From: an uncultured Desulfobacter sp.
GTDB lineage: Bacteria > Desulfobacterota > Desulfobacteria > Desulfobacterales > Desulfobacteraceae
Reading direction: 5' to 3'
Assembly: GCF_963666675.1 (NCBI RefSeq)
Contig: NZ_OY762929.1
Location: forward strand, 5,676,001-5,740,000
DNA: 64,000 nucleotides
Shown: in pieces, positions 27,924 through 36,572 of the stretch
Layout: each line of letters opens with the position of its first letter
Position numbering within the stretch: position 1 is the first letter of the stretch
The notes under the pieces: generated by a model
Databases searched by the model: none
Told to the model about the DNA's origin: nothing
The model's input: only the letters and a program-made list of their open reading frames with translations
Program-made: the position numbers and the translations under genes

Positions 27924-29903
27924 ATGAAATACCCCTCCAGCTTTTATACGACACAACATATTCCTGTGCCCGGCAAACTCCACCAGGGGGCTGATGGCCT
28001 GGTCTACGGCCTTATCGGTGCCCTGGCAAGACGTTTTGAATTTACAAAAACCCTTGAATCCGACGCCATAAAAATCCATGACCGATCCATGGCGCTCAGC
28101 CGGGTCACAAATTCACAATTAAAAAACAAACGCCAAAGGTTAAAGCATCTATTTCAAACAACCAAGATCCTGCCCTGGGAAAGCGTCAAAGAAACCCTGG
28201 CGCTGCTGGTCGAAACCGGGGACAGATCACTGGGTATGCGGGCGTACCCCGTACAAATTATGGGGGCCATGGTCATGTACAAAGGCGGACTTGCCGAAAT
28301 GGCCACAGGCGAAGGAAAAACCTTTGCTGCCGTATTCCCGGCCATTCTCAATGCCTGGACCCTGAAGCCCTGCCACATCGTCACCGTCAATGATTACCTT
28401 GCCCACCGAGATGCAACACTGATGGGGCCCATGTATAGCGCCTGTGGAATTCAAACGGGGTTCGTTACCGGAGATATGGATCAAAAACAGCGCTGCGAAA
28501 ATTACGCAGGGAACGTTGTCTATACCACAAGCAAAGAACTGACAGCTGATTTTTTAAGGGACCGGCTGACGCTGGGCCGTTTCCACCGCCCATCCCGGCA
28601 GTTGCTGCGAAGTCTTATGGACCCCGTGGGCGTGGAAAGAGATAAACCGGTTATGAGGGGGCTGCATACCGCAATTGTGGATGAAGCAGACTCCGTACTC
28701 ATTGATGAAGCCGTTACCCCGTTGATCATATCCAGGCCAAAAGAGAACAAGCCCCTGGTAGAGGCATCTCTTTGCGCCGATGCAATCGGGGAGCAGCTTG
28801 AGCCGGGAGAAGATTTCTCCGTGGTTGATAAATATAAAGAGATCAGGATCACCCCACAGGGATTTGAAAAAATTAACACCCTGACCCAAAGTATAGATGG
28901 AATCTGGAAAAGCGCTCCCAGAAGAGCAGAACTGATTGAGCAGTCACTCAAGGCCCGGCATTTTTATATTCGCGACAAGCAATATATTGTCCAGAATGAT
29001 AAAATTATAATCGTGGATGAATTTACAGGCCGCATCATGCCGAACCGGACCTGGCGGCAGGGGATGCACCAGGCTGTTGAAGCCAAAGAAGGTGTGACAA
29101 TGACACATCCCAGTGAAACCATTTCCAGATTAAGCTTCCAGAAATTTTTCCGTCTCTTTACCAAACTCAGCGGAATGACCGGTACAGCCAGAGAGGCGGC
29201 ATCCGAATTCTGGCACATATACGGCCTTAAGGTTCAACCGATCCCGACCAACCGCCCCTGCCGCAGGAAAACGCTGCCGCCGGCCGTGTTCCCAACGGCA
29301 AATGAAAAATGGACACAAATTGCCCGGGCCGTGGCCCAATGCCATAAGACACTCAGGCCCATTCTCATCGGTACAAAAAGTATAAAGGACAGTGAACACC
29401 TTGCTGATATCCTTAGAGAGCAACATTATGACTTTAACCTCCTCAACGCCGTGAACCACAAAGATGAGGCCGCCATCATCGCAAGGGCCGGAACACCTGG
29501 AATGATCACCATTGCCACCAACATGGCAGGCCGTGGAACCGATATTAAACTTGGCAGCGGGGTATCCGGGCTGGGCGGCCTTCATGTTATTGCCACGGAG
29601 TGTAACGACTCCGGTCGAATTGACCGTCAGCTTTTCGGCAGATGCGCCAGGCAGGGAGATCCCGGAAGTGTCCAGGCCTTTGCATCCCTTGAAGACGAGT
29701 TGATACATCGGTTTGTTCCACCCAAAATCCGGAAAGTACTTATTTCAAAACAAGACAAACATCATTCTTTATCAGATTTTCTCGGTAAAAAAATAACCGG
29801 GTATGCACAAAAAAAGGCACAAAGACAGGCCTTTGAACAAAGAAAAAACGTCTTGAAAAAGGATTCTTGGCTGGAAGATGCACTCTCTTTTTCAGGGGAA
29901 TGA
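27924..29903 (+). CDS. Short SecA-like ATPase
   Basis: A ~659-residue SecA homologue. NBD1 has QIMGAMVMYKGGLAEMATGE then GKT (Walker A ~127-134), VNDYLAHRDA and the Walker B DEADSVLIDEA at ~252. A preprotein cross-linking-like segment follows, then GRIMPNRTWRQGMHQAVEAK and NBD2 with MAGRGTDIKLG and the arginine-finger region RIDRQLFGRCARQGDPGS. Only ~60 residues follow, so the helical scaffold/wing and the zinc-binding tail of normal SecA (~850 residues) are largely absent. It is therefore not the housekeeping SecA. The ATG at 27924 overlaps the M50-HlyD stop (ATGA), indicating a dedicated partner. The gene is intact. Confidence 0.87.
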   Translation: MKYPSSFYTTQHIPVPGKLHQGADGLVYGLIGALARRFEFTKTLESDAIKIHDRSMALSRVTNSQLKNKRQRLKHLFQTTKILPWESVKETLALLVETGDRSLGMRAYPVQIMGAMVMYKGGLAEMATGEGKTFAAVFPAILNAWTLKPCHIVTVNDYLAHRDATLMGPMYSACGIQTGFVTGDMDQKQRCENYAGNVVYTTSKELTADFLRDRLTLGRFHRPSRQLLRSLMDPVGVERDKPVMRGLHTAIVDEADSVLIDEAVTPLIISRPKENKPLVEASLCADAIGEQLEPGEDFSVVDKYKEIRITPQGFEKINTLTQSIDGIWKSAPRRAELIEQSLKARHFYIRDKQYIVQNDKIIIVDEFTGRIMPNRTWRQGMHQAVEAKEGVTMTHPSETISRLSFQKFFRLFTKLSGMTGTAREAASEFWHIYGLKVQPIPTNRPCRRKTLPPAVFPTANEKWTQIARAVAQCHKTLRPILIGTKSIKDSEHLADILREQHYDFNLLNAVNHKDEAAIIARAGTPGMITIATNMAGRGTDIKLGSGVSGLGGLHVIATECNDSGRIDRQLFGRCARQGDPGSVQAFASLEDELIHRFVPPKIRKVLISKQDKHHSLSDFLGKKITGYAQKKAQRQAFEQRKNVLKKDSWLEDALSFSGE

Positions 29904-29910
29904 CTTATGG

Positions 29911-30059
29911 ACACCTCTAATAATGGCCTTTTGGCTATGATTTCTTCGCTGCAATAAAATTTTAATCCTCGAAATATTTAATATATATTTAATATATTCC
30001 TCCGGTTAAAATTTTATTGCGCCTCAAACTCAAACCAAAATTCTAATTATTAGAGGCAC
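29911..30059. repeat. ~149-bp imperfect palindromic element (MITE-like)
   Basis: Outer arms CCTCTAATAAT (29914-29924) and ATTATTAGAGG (30046-30056). Inner perfect arms GCAATAAAATTTTAA (29951-29965) and TTAAAATTTTATTGC (30006-30020). The centre is pure A+T. No coding capacity. It sits between the SecA-like gene and the tRNA. Confidence 0.65.
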
Positions 30060-30075
30060 CCTTATCTAAAAGCAA

Positions 30076-30108
30076 AGAGGGCTTACGAAAATTCTTTCGT
30101 AAGCCCCT
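30076..30108 (-). terminator. Terminator after tRNA-Val
   Basis: GGGCTTACGAAA and TTTCGTAAGCCC form a 12-bp stem with a short loop just downstream of the tRNA on the minus strand; TCTTTGCTTTT follows. Confidence 0.7.
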
Positions 30109-30116
30109 TGATTTTA

Positions 30117-30192
30117 TGGTTGGCACGAGCGGACTTGAACCGCTGACTTCTACCGTGTCGAGGTAGCACTCTACCAACTGAGTTACGCGCCA
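30117..30192 (-). tRNA. tRNA-Val (anticodon GAC), CCA encoded
   Basis: A cloverleaf is visible on the minus strand: acceptor TGGCGCG with CGTGCCA, D arm ACTC/GAGT, anticodon stem CTACC/GGTAG, and T arm with GGTTCAA. Discriminator A and genomic CCA follow. The seven-base anticodon loop is TCGACAC, giving anticodon GAC and position 33 = C, where nearly all tRNAs have U. Confidence 0.85.
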
Positions 30193-30247
30193 TTAAACTT
30201 AGATGGCTTTTTACCAGACCTATAAAATTATGTCAAGAATATTGGAG

Positions 30248-31570
30248 CTATTCTTGCAGTGTTTCCTGAATAATTCCCTGGCTGGTGGAGGTGTCTGCCC
30301 CCTGAGGAACGTCAGACGGTTGCGGGGCAACGCCTCCTGAATCATTACCGTCCTGGGGAGCCGGGTTGCTGCCGGGTTCGGCCACAAATTTTATTTTCAC
30401 CGCATTTTCGGAAACCATGGAGACCTCAATACCGAATTCCTCAAAGGTTTTCAGCATTACGGCATTGGCAAACTGGGCCGGGGTCCCTTTGTAGCTGACC
30501 TCCATAATGGCATAGGAAGAGCCAAGCTCACGGTGAGCAATATCTTCAAGCCCCGGGATTTCTTTGAGTTGACGTTTCAGGGCAATGAACCGGGTTAAAA
30601 AATTATCCCCTTCCACATAAAGATCAAAGGCTTTTTTCTCTTTCAGAGCCTGGGCCCAGAACGTGTCTATTTTTTCTGTCAGGGCCTGCCCTGCGGTGTC
30701 TGCCGCCTGGTTTAGGGCCTGATCTGCGCCACTTTCATCTGTGCTTTTGGCTGTGGCTGACGCTGTGGTCTGGATCTCCGCTTTCTGGGAAGCCATATCC
30801 AGCACCGTATAAGAGACCTGCGCCTCAAAGGTTATTTCATCGCCCATGCGATTGGCGGACTTTTGGGCGGAGGCCGTACCCAAAACCACCATGTCGGCCC
30901 CAAGGGCCTGGCCCAACGCCATGGCAGCAGCCTGATCATCCATGGCGGAAAAGTCAACATGATAGGCACCAGGGTCCGGATAATCAGTCCCTGTTACCAC
31001 CAAAGGGATGCGGGCCTGATCAAATATGGTTTTCAGGCTCTTTTCCGCAACGGAGGAAATGGAAGAATCGTAAGGTTGACCTTCCGGCTGCCACCACCAG
31101 CACCGGGGTTGTGTATCCTCTGGACTTTGTTCTGAAATGAGTAAAAGAACCTTTGGATTGTTCCGGGCCTGGTTGAAGAGCCCTGAATCATGAATGCGTT
31201 TTTTTACCAGCGCCAGGCTGATCTTTGATTCTACACCCACAAGATATGCCCCGTTGTGGGTCATACCGTTGATGACGCGATAGGTGGACACAAAATCCAT
31301 GGTATGGGCAAGAAGCTGGTCATATAAGAAATCAAGATGTTCGCCCAGTTTCTTATCGGAGACCGCAGAGGCAAATGCAAGTTGAACTGCTTTTTCCAGG
31401 GCGTCCGCCACTGCAAACTTTTTGGCACCTAAGTCATCCTGATTCGTTATCTGGTGCCGGCCGGTGGTGATGTAGACATCATCCTGCCCGGCAGCCATAA
31501 CCCCGGTCAGGGGAAAACAGAAAACGGCAACAATACAGACAATCCACAAACATCGTAATCGAGAGATCAT
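30248..31570 (-). CDS. Secreted protein of unknown function (FlgT/LPP20-like look)
   Basis: A 440-residue protein with a clear signal peptide (LWIVCIVAVFCFPLTGVMAAG). An N-terminal DALEKAVQLAFASAVSD block resembles proteins that stabilise envelope assemblies, such as FlgT. A middle region (~140-260, VLLLISEQSPED and LGADMVVLGTASAQ) looks like the nucleotide-free TolB-N/penicillin-binding activator LpoB type fold. The C-terminus is Pro/Gln/Asp-rich and disordered. I do not recognise a named family with confidence. It begins 2 bp after the prenyl synthase stop and ends the htpG operon, just before the tRNA. Confidence 0.6.
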   Translation of the reverse strand: MISRLRCLWIVCIVAVFCFPLTGVMAAGQDDVYITTGRHQITNQDDLGAKKFAVADALEKAVQLAFASAVSDKKLGEHLDFLYDQLLAHTMDFVSTYRVINGMTHNGAYLVGVESKISLALVKKRIHDSGLFNQARNNPKVLLLISEQSPEDTQPRCWWWQPEGQPYDSSISSVAEKSLKTIFDQARIPLVVTGTDYPDPGAYHVDFSAMDDQAAAMALGQALGADMVVLGTASAQKSANRMGDEITFEAQVSYTVLDMASQKAEIQTTASATAKSTDESGADQALNQAADTAGQALTEKIDTFWAQALKEKKAFDLYVEGDNFLTRFIALKRQLKEIPGLEDIAHRELGSSYAIMEVSYKGTPAQFANAVMLKTFEEFGIEVSMVSENAVKIKFVAEPGSNPAPQDGNDSGGVAPQPSDVPQGADTSTSQGIIQETLQE

Positions 31571-31572
31571 GA

Positions 31573-32556
31573 TTATACCTTTCTGAGGATGGAATAATCC
31601 GCAATCAGTTCCAGCAGGTGTTTGGAGGCGGATTCAGGAAAAATATCCAGGGCGGTTCGGGCGGCCTGCACATGGGCAATGGCCCGGTTGTTTGTATACT
31701 CAATGCCGCCCAGACGGGTCAGGCGTTCTTTTAGACTTTCAAACTCCTGGGGGTCAAACTGGGGCCGTGCCATGGCCGCCAGCATCCATTCTCGGTCCCG
31801 GGTATCCGCCTTACCAAGGCTGTAAATCAGGGGCAAGGTTAATTTGCCCTCACGCATATCCGCCCCGGGGTTTTTACCCAGCTGTTCGGCTGTGGCCGTG
31901 TAGTCCAGCAAATCGTCGGCCATCTGAAAGGCCATGCCCAGATGCCGGCCGTAATCTTTAAGGGCCGCTTCCCGATCGTCATCGGCCTTGGCCACAAGGG
32001 CTCCCGTGCGGCAGGCACCCTGGATCAGAACCGCGGTCTTGCGTTCTATGATTTCATTGTACTCTTCTTCCGTAAGATCCGGGTTTCCCGTTTTTTCCAT
32101 CTGAAGGATCTCGCCCTGGGCCATGTCCGCCGTAATCTGTGCGATCACTTCAATGACCCGGGGGGATTTTGTTCGTGCGGAAATCACAAGGGCCGTGGCC
32201 AGAAGAAAGTCCCCTGTGAGCACCACCGTGGGCGCATCCCACAGGGTATGGGCACAAGGTTTGCCCCGGCGGGTATCGGACCCGTCCACCACATCATCAT
32301 GGAGTAATGTAGCGGCATGAAGATATTCAAAAATAGTGGAAAATTCGATCTCCTGGCCGGTCTGGAATCCGCACATGCGGGCAGCATGAATCATGAGCAG
32401 CGGCCGCAGCCGTTTACCCCCGGCAAACAGCAGATGGCCTGCCACCTGCTTTACCCGCTCCAGGTTCGGGGTCAAATTTGCTTCAAGGGCCTGCTCCACC
32501 AGTAAAAGGTCCGGACCGGCCAGTTCCATAATCTCTTTTTTTATATTTTTTGTCAC
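31573..32556 (-). CDS. Polyprenyl (octaprenyl/heptaprenyl-type) diphosphate synthase
   Basis: A 327-residue trans-prenyltransferase that elongates FPP with IPP to make the quinone side chain; menaquinone is the likely product in such anaerobes. The first Asp-rich motif is LLHDDVVDGSDTRRG (~85) and the second is FQMADDLLDY (~215), with GKRLRP near residue 48. The start is GTG at 32556, overlapping the rimO stop as GTGA, which implies coupled translation. Confidence 0.92.
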   Translation of the reverse strand: MTKNIKKEIMELAGPDLLLVEQALEANLTPNLERVKQVAGHLLFAGGKRLRPLLMIHAARMCGFQTGQEIEFSTIFEYLHAATLLHDDVVDGSDTRRGKPCAHTLWDAPTVVLTGDFLLATALVISARTKSPRVIEVIAQITADMAQGEILQMEKTGNPDLTEEEYNEIIERKTAVLIQGACRTGALVAKADDDREAALKDYGRHLGMAFQMADDLLDYTATAEQLGKNPGADMREGKLTLPLIYSLGKADTRDREWMLAAMARPQFDPQEFESLKERLTRLGGIEYTNNRAIAHVQAARTALDIFPESASKHLLELIADYSILRKV

Positions 32557-33884
32557 ACCATCTCCCCGGCAATATCATATTCAAATGCGTCGGTTATTTT
32601 TACCTGAACCAGGCGGCCTGTGTCCAGTCCATCTGAATAAATAAATGTCACCCCATCCACGTCCGGGGCCTGGAACGGGGTTCTGCCGATGTATACCCCC
32701 TCTTCGGGGTTTTCTTCCACAAGCACCGGATAGACACGTCCCACATGCCGGGCATTGCGTTTTTCGGAAATCTTTGCCTGGGCCGCCATAATGGTGTCAT
32801 GCCGCAGTTCCATCACCTCTTCGGAAATATGATCGCCCAAATGGTGGGCAGGCAGATCCTCGGAATCAGAATAGGTAAACACCCCGAGATAATCAAACGC
32901 CACCTCTTGTATGAATGCCAGCAGGTCATTGAACTGATCCTCTGTTTCACCGGGGAACCCCACGATTACGGTGGTCCGTAACACGGCATCCGGGTCCCGC
33001 TGTCGGATATCGGAAAAAAGCCGGGTAAGCGTCTGACGGGTGTAGGGCCGCCCCATGCGCTTTAGCACCTCATCATGGGCATGCTGGATGGGCACATCAT
33101 AATAGGAACAGATGTTGGCATGGCGCTGAACAGCCTCAATGACTCGGCTATCAAGGGTGCTTGGGTGGGTATACAAAAATCGAAGCCAAGCCAAGGGATC
33201 TTTTTGGGAGATCGTTTTTGATGTTTCTTCAAGCACCGTATGAAAATCCGCGCCCCCCAGGTCCATGCCGTAATCCGTGGTATTCTCGGCTGTGAGGATA
33301 ATCTCCTGAACGCCCTGATCGAGCAGCGCGGAGGCTTCTTTGCAGATCAGTTCCACGGGCCGGGAGCGTTGGCGGCCCCGCAGGTTGGGGATAATGCAGT
33401 AGGTACAATGACGGTTGCACCCTTCGGACACCTTGATGTAGGCGGTTTTTTCAAAAAGAAGTTCCCGGGCCTGCACGGGTATGTCCACCTGCCGGGCATC
33501 GGGTGCAGGAAACAGGGTAAATGGCTCCGAACCGTCATTTTCCACAGCGCTGACAATGCGGTCACAGGCGGCCGTGCCCAAAAACGCGTCCACTTCCGGC
33601 AGACTGCCGAAAAGATCCGGATCATCCTTATACCGCTGGACAAGACAGCCGGTGACAACCAGTCGCTGACAAGCACCGGAGGTTTTAAATTCCGCCATCT
33701 CCAAAATAACATCAACCGCCTCCTGGGAGGCGGTTGAGATAAACCCGCAGGTATTTACGATAATCGCTTCTGCCTGAACCGGGTCAGGGACGACCTGATG
33801 GCCGGCTGCAGTCAACCGGCCAAGCATGATCTCACTGTCCACCTGGTTTCTGGAACATCCCAGGCTTTCAAGGTAAATTTTCAT
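32553..33884 (-). CDS. rimO: Ribosomal protein S12 methylthiotransferase RimO
   Basis: A 443-residue radical-SAM enzyme that adds a methylthio group to the conserved Asp of ribosomal protein S12. The UPF0004 domain has the cluster-binding Cys residues in LGCSRNQVDSE and NTCGFI and in VTGCLVQRY. The SAM cluster motif is CNRHCTYC at ~155. A C-terminal TRAM domain is present (VYPVLVEENPEEGVYIGRTP). The overall pattern separates it from MiaB. The start overlaps the htpG stop (ATGA). Confidence 0.95.
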   Translation of the reverse strand: MKIYLESLGCSRNQVDSEIMLGRLTAAGHQVVPDPVQAEAIIVNTCGFISTASQEAVDVILEMAEFKTSGACQRLVVTGCLVQRYKDDPDLFGSLPEVDAFLGTAACDRIVSAVENDGSEPFTLFPAPDARQVDIPVQARELLFEKTAYIKVSEGCNRHCTYCIIPNLRGRQRSRPVELICKEASALLDQGVQEIILTAENTTDYGMDLGGADFHTVLEETSKTISQKDPLAWLRFLYTHPSTLDSRVIEAVQRHANICSYYDVPIQHAHDEVLKRMGRPYTRQTLTRLFSDIRQRDPDAVLRTTVIVGFPGETEDQFNDLLAFIQEVAFDYLGVFTYSDSEDLPAHHLGDHISEEVMELRHDTIMAAQAKISEKRNARHVGRVYPVLVEENPEEGVYIGRTPFQAPDVDGVTFIYSDGLDTGRLVQVKITDAFEYDIAGEMV

Positions 33885-35803
33885 ATGGATTTTGCCATAA
33901 GATCTCCCACAAGTGTGGAAAACCGTGCCGGATTATCAAGCTTGCCGCCTTCGGAAATCACGGCGATATCATAGAGCAGATCGCAATAGTCCGTCAGCAC
34001 CGGATTTGTGGTATCTGATTCAAACACGGACTTGATCTTTTCCATGACCGGATGGTTGACATTGACTTCCAGGGCACGTTTCTGTTCCGGTGCTTTCTGG
34101 CCGGATGCTTTAAGGATTTTTTCCATATAAGCACTCATGGCCCACTCATCGCCTGTCAAGCAGGAGATGGAATTTTTAAGCCGGTTGGAGACCACCACAT
34201 CCTTAACCTTGCTTTCCAGCTTACCCTTAAGGAAAGAGAGTAAGGCTGAATACTCGTTTTTCTTTTCGTCATCCACCTTTTCCAGGTCAAGGTCGCCTTT
34301 CTCGGCACTTTTCAGTTTCTTTTCCTTGTACTCGGGCAGGGACTGGGTCACCCATTCATCAATGGGGTCCACCATGAGAAGGACTTCGTAGTCCTTTTCT
34401 TTGAGCGCCTCAAGCAGCGGGGAATTCACAAGGGAGGCCAGATTTTCACCCGTGATGTAGTAAATCTCTTTCTGGTCCTCTTTCATGTTTTCGATGTACT
34501 GATCAAGGGTCACATATTTATCACCGGACTTGGTGGTTTTGTAACGCAGCAGAGAGGCCAGTCGCTCCTTGTTATCGTAATCCGAGGGGATACCGGCTTT
34601 TAGTGCCTGGCCGAACTCTTCGTAGAATTCAATGTATTTTTCATCTTCCATGCCTTCGAGGGTGCTGAAAATCTGTTTGACCAGATTCTTGCGGATATTC
34701 CTGACCAGGCGGTCTTCCTGGAGAATTTCGCGGCTGACGTTGAGGTTCAGGTCCGGCGCATCCACAATACCCTGGACAAAGCCCAGATATTCGGGCAAAA
34801 GTTCTTTGCAGTCGTCCATTATGAACACGCGCTTGCAGTAAAGCTGCATACCGTGTTTGCGCTCCGGCCGAAACATGTCAAAGGGGGCCTTGGAGGGAAG
34901 GTACATCAGTACATCATACTCGGTCACCCCTTCAAATTTTTTGTGAATAATTTCGCAGGGGTCGTCCCAGTTGTGGGAGATGTGTTTATAGAACTCCTTG
35001 TGCTCCTCTTCGGTCACCTCGTCCTTGGACTTGGCCCAGATGGCTTTCATGGAGTTGAGGGTTTCATCTTTTCTAACCTTGCGATAGGTGTCCCCGATGG
35101 GTTTGCCGTCTTTGTCTTTGATAATTTCTTTTTCAGGAATGGGTTCGCTGCTCTCCACATTCATGATGATGGGATAGGTAACAAAGTCGGAATGCTTTTT
35201 AACGACGTTACGGATGACGTACTCTTCGGTGAAATCCTTTTCGCCCTCTTCGGGCTCCTTAAGGAACAAGGTGATCTGTGTTCCCCGTGTTTCCTTATCA
35301 ATCTCCTCAAGGGTATATTCACCCTGGCCGTCGGATTCCCACCGCACGCCTTTTTCCTGACCCGGGGCTTTGGTGTCCAGCCGCACTTTGTCCGCCACGA
35401 TAAACGCAGAATAAAAGCCCACACCAAACTGGCCGATCAGTTCCGGGGAGAGACCGGTTTCATTTTTTGACTTTTCCAGAGCCTGCATAAACGCAGCAGT
35501 TCCGGACTGGGCAATGGTACCGATATTGTCATTGACCTCGTCAAAGGTCATGCCGATGCCGTTGTCGGTGATGGTGAAGGTTTTGGCTTCGCTGTCCGCA
35601 GCCAGGCGGATATGGTAATCATTGTCATCGGCAAACAGATCCGGCTCGGTCTGTTCTTTGAATCGTGCCTTATCAATGGCGTCCGAGGCGTTTGAAATCA
35701 ACTCCCGGACAAAAATTTCCTGGTTGGAATACAGAGAGTGAATAATCAGATGCAACAGCTGCTGAACTTCGGTTTTAAATTGTCGGGTTTCTTTTTCTGC
35801 CAT
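33881..35803 (-). CDS. htpG: Chaperone protein HtpG (Hsp90)
   Basis: A 640-residue Hsp90. The GHKL ATPase domain shows LISNASDAIDKARF, DNGIGMTFDEV and GQFGVGFYSAFIVAD. The middle domain includes the conserved Arg region RVFIMDD and the long C-terminal dimer domain. It helps fold client proteins in the cytoplasm. The ribosome site AGGAG precedes the ATG. It is the first gene of the operon htpG-rimO-prenyl synthase-secreted protein. No CIRCE element is apparent in the 171-bp A+T-rich upstream region. Confidence 0.97.
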   Translation of the reverse strand: MAEKETRQFKTEVQQLLHLIIHSLYSNQEIFVRELISNASDAIDKARFKEQTEPDLFADDNDYHIRLAADSEAKTFTITDNGIGMTFDEVNDNIGTIAQSGTAAFMQALEKSKNETGLSPELIGQFGVGFYSAFIVADKVRLDTKAPGQEKGVRWESDGQGEYTLEEIDKETRGTQITLFLKEPEEGEKDFTEEYVIRNVVKKHSDFVTYPIIMNVESSEPIPEKEIIKDKDGKPIGDTYRKVRKDETLNSMKAIWAKSKDEVTEEEHKEFYKHISHNWDDPCEIIHKKFEGVTEYDVLMYLPSKAPFDMFRPERKHGMQLYCKRVFIMDDCKELLPEYLGFVQGIVDAPDLNLNVSREILQEDRLVRNIRKNLVKQIFSTLEGMEDEKYIEFYEEFGQALKAGIPSDYDNKERLASLLRYKTTKSGDKYVTLDQYIENMKEDQKEIYYITGENLASLVNSPLLEALKEKDYEVLLMVDPIDEWVTQSLPEYKEKKLKSAEKGDLDLEKVDDEKKNEYSALLSFLKGKLESKVKDVVVSNRLKNSISCLTGDEWAMSAYMEKILKASGQKAPEQKRALEVNVNHPVMEKIKSVFESDTTNPVLTDYCDLLYDIAVISEGGKLDNPARFSTLVGDLMAKSI

Positions 35804-35974
35804 TATAACTCCTAAGAAATTAACAGTTGAACGATTAAAATTAATTTTTTTAATAATAATTGTCGCAAAAAACTGATTGTCAAGACAACGGGTTAAAATT
35901 CAAAATGACCCGATTTGACAAGGACAAATTAAGCATGTAGTTTAATTGACAGCATTGTTTAATAAGGATAGTTC

Positions 35975-36553
35975 ATGAACATCTCATCATATATTGAAAT
36001 AATGAATTCCGCGATTGTCTCCGCGGCCCACCCGCCGGCCCCGGACCCAGAGCAGTTTAAAGCCACGGCGGTGATGGCACTTTTTCTTTTTCGCCGGGAA
36101 CCGGAACTGCTGTTTATCCAGAAAGCGGACCGGGAAGGATATGCCTGGCGCAACCAGATGGCGTTTCCCGGCGGCCATGTGGACCAGGCAGACAAGTCTG
36201 CCCGGCAGGCGGCCTTTCGTGAGCTTCATGAAGAAACGGGCATTTTGTCTGACAACGTCGAATACATCGGATCACTGGGCCATTTTCAGACCTTGAAAAA
36301 CCGGGACATCCAGGCGTTTACAGGCGTCTGGAACCAAAAAGACGACATCGTTGTTGAAACCCAGGAAGTTTCAAGGGTGCTTAAAATCCCCTATCAGACG
36401 CTCCTGCAAACCCACCAGGAAAACGGCTACGCCGGCCACAGACCCAATGTCATGGAACTAAAATATCCATACAAAGATGTGGTGATCTGGGGCGTGACCG
36501 CACAGATTGTCCATCACCTAATAGAGGTAGTAGGAGACATATCTTCAGCGTAA
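35975..36553 (+). CDS. Nudix hydrolase, CoA pyrophosphatase-like
   Basis: A 192-residue protein with the Nudix box in GGHVDQADKSARQAAFRELH followed by EETGI, the catalytic Glu residues being those of RELHEE. The MAFPGGHVD start and the domain layout resemble the CoA-cleaving NudL/YeaB subgroup, but the UPF0035 motif is not clearly complete. It probably cleans up coenzyme A or ADP-ribose derivatives. AAGGA lies 8 bp before the ATG. Divergent from htpG. Confidence 0.8.
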   Translation: MNISSYIEIMNSAIVSAAHPPAPDPEQFKATAVMALFLFRREPELLFIQKADREGYAWRNQMAFPGGHVDQADKSARQAAFRELHEETGILSDNVEYIGSLGHFQTLKNRDIQAFTGVWNQKDDIVVETQEVSRVLKIPYQTLLQTHQENGYAGHRPNVMELKYPYKDVVIWGVTAQIVHHLIEVVGDISSA

Positions 36554-36572
36554 ATCCAGCCTATCGTTCCAC

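Larger units (their letters stand above)
24034..27927 (+). pseudogene. PqqD-like/M50 site-2 protease/HlyD fusion, split by IS110 element
   Basis: Left part: residues ~30-110 fit a PqqD-type peptide-recognition fold (EWYLLQDPFNNHFFRIRPEA, then ERTVEQVWEECL and LLSQLYYADLLYY). Membrane helices and the zinc motif HEFGH at ~208-212 follow. The frame is broken at 24744. Right part from 26491 continues YMDATSSWGFREPWKR, with NANPLIRFDGYYILSDLLDIPNL (third zinc ligand region), more helices and a C-terminal HlyD domain (APGIIEANTYAKVVVPVAGY). Removal of 24745-26490 gives SPLP-YMDATSS in frame, as in intact relatives. The family is often labelled putative peptide zinc metalloprotease (YydH-like). The local gene is interrupted. 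Confidence 0.85.
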
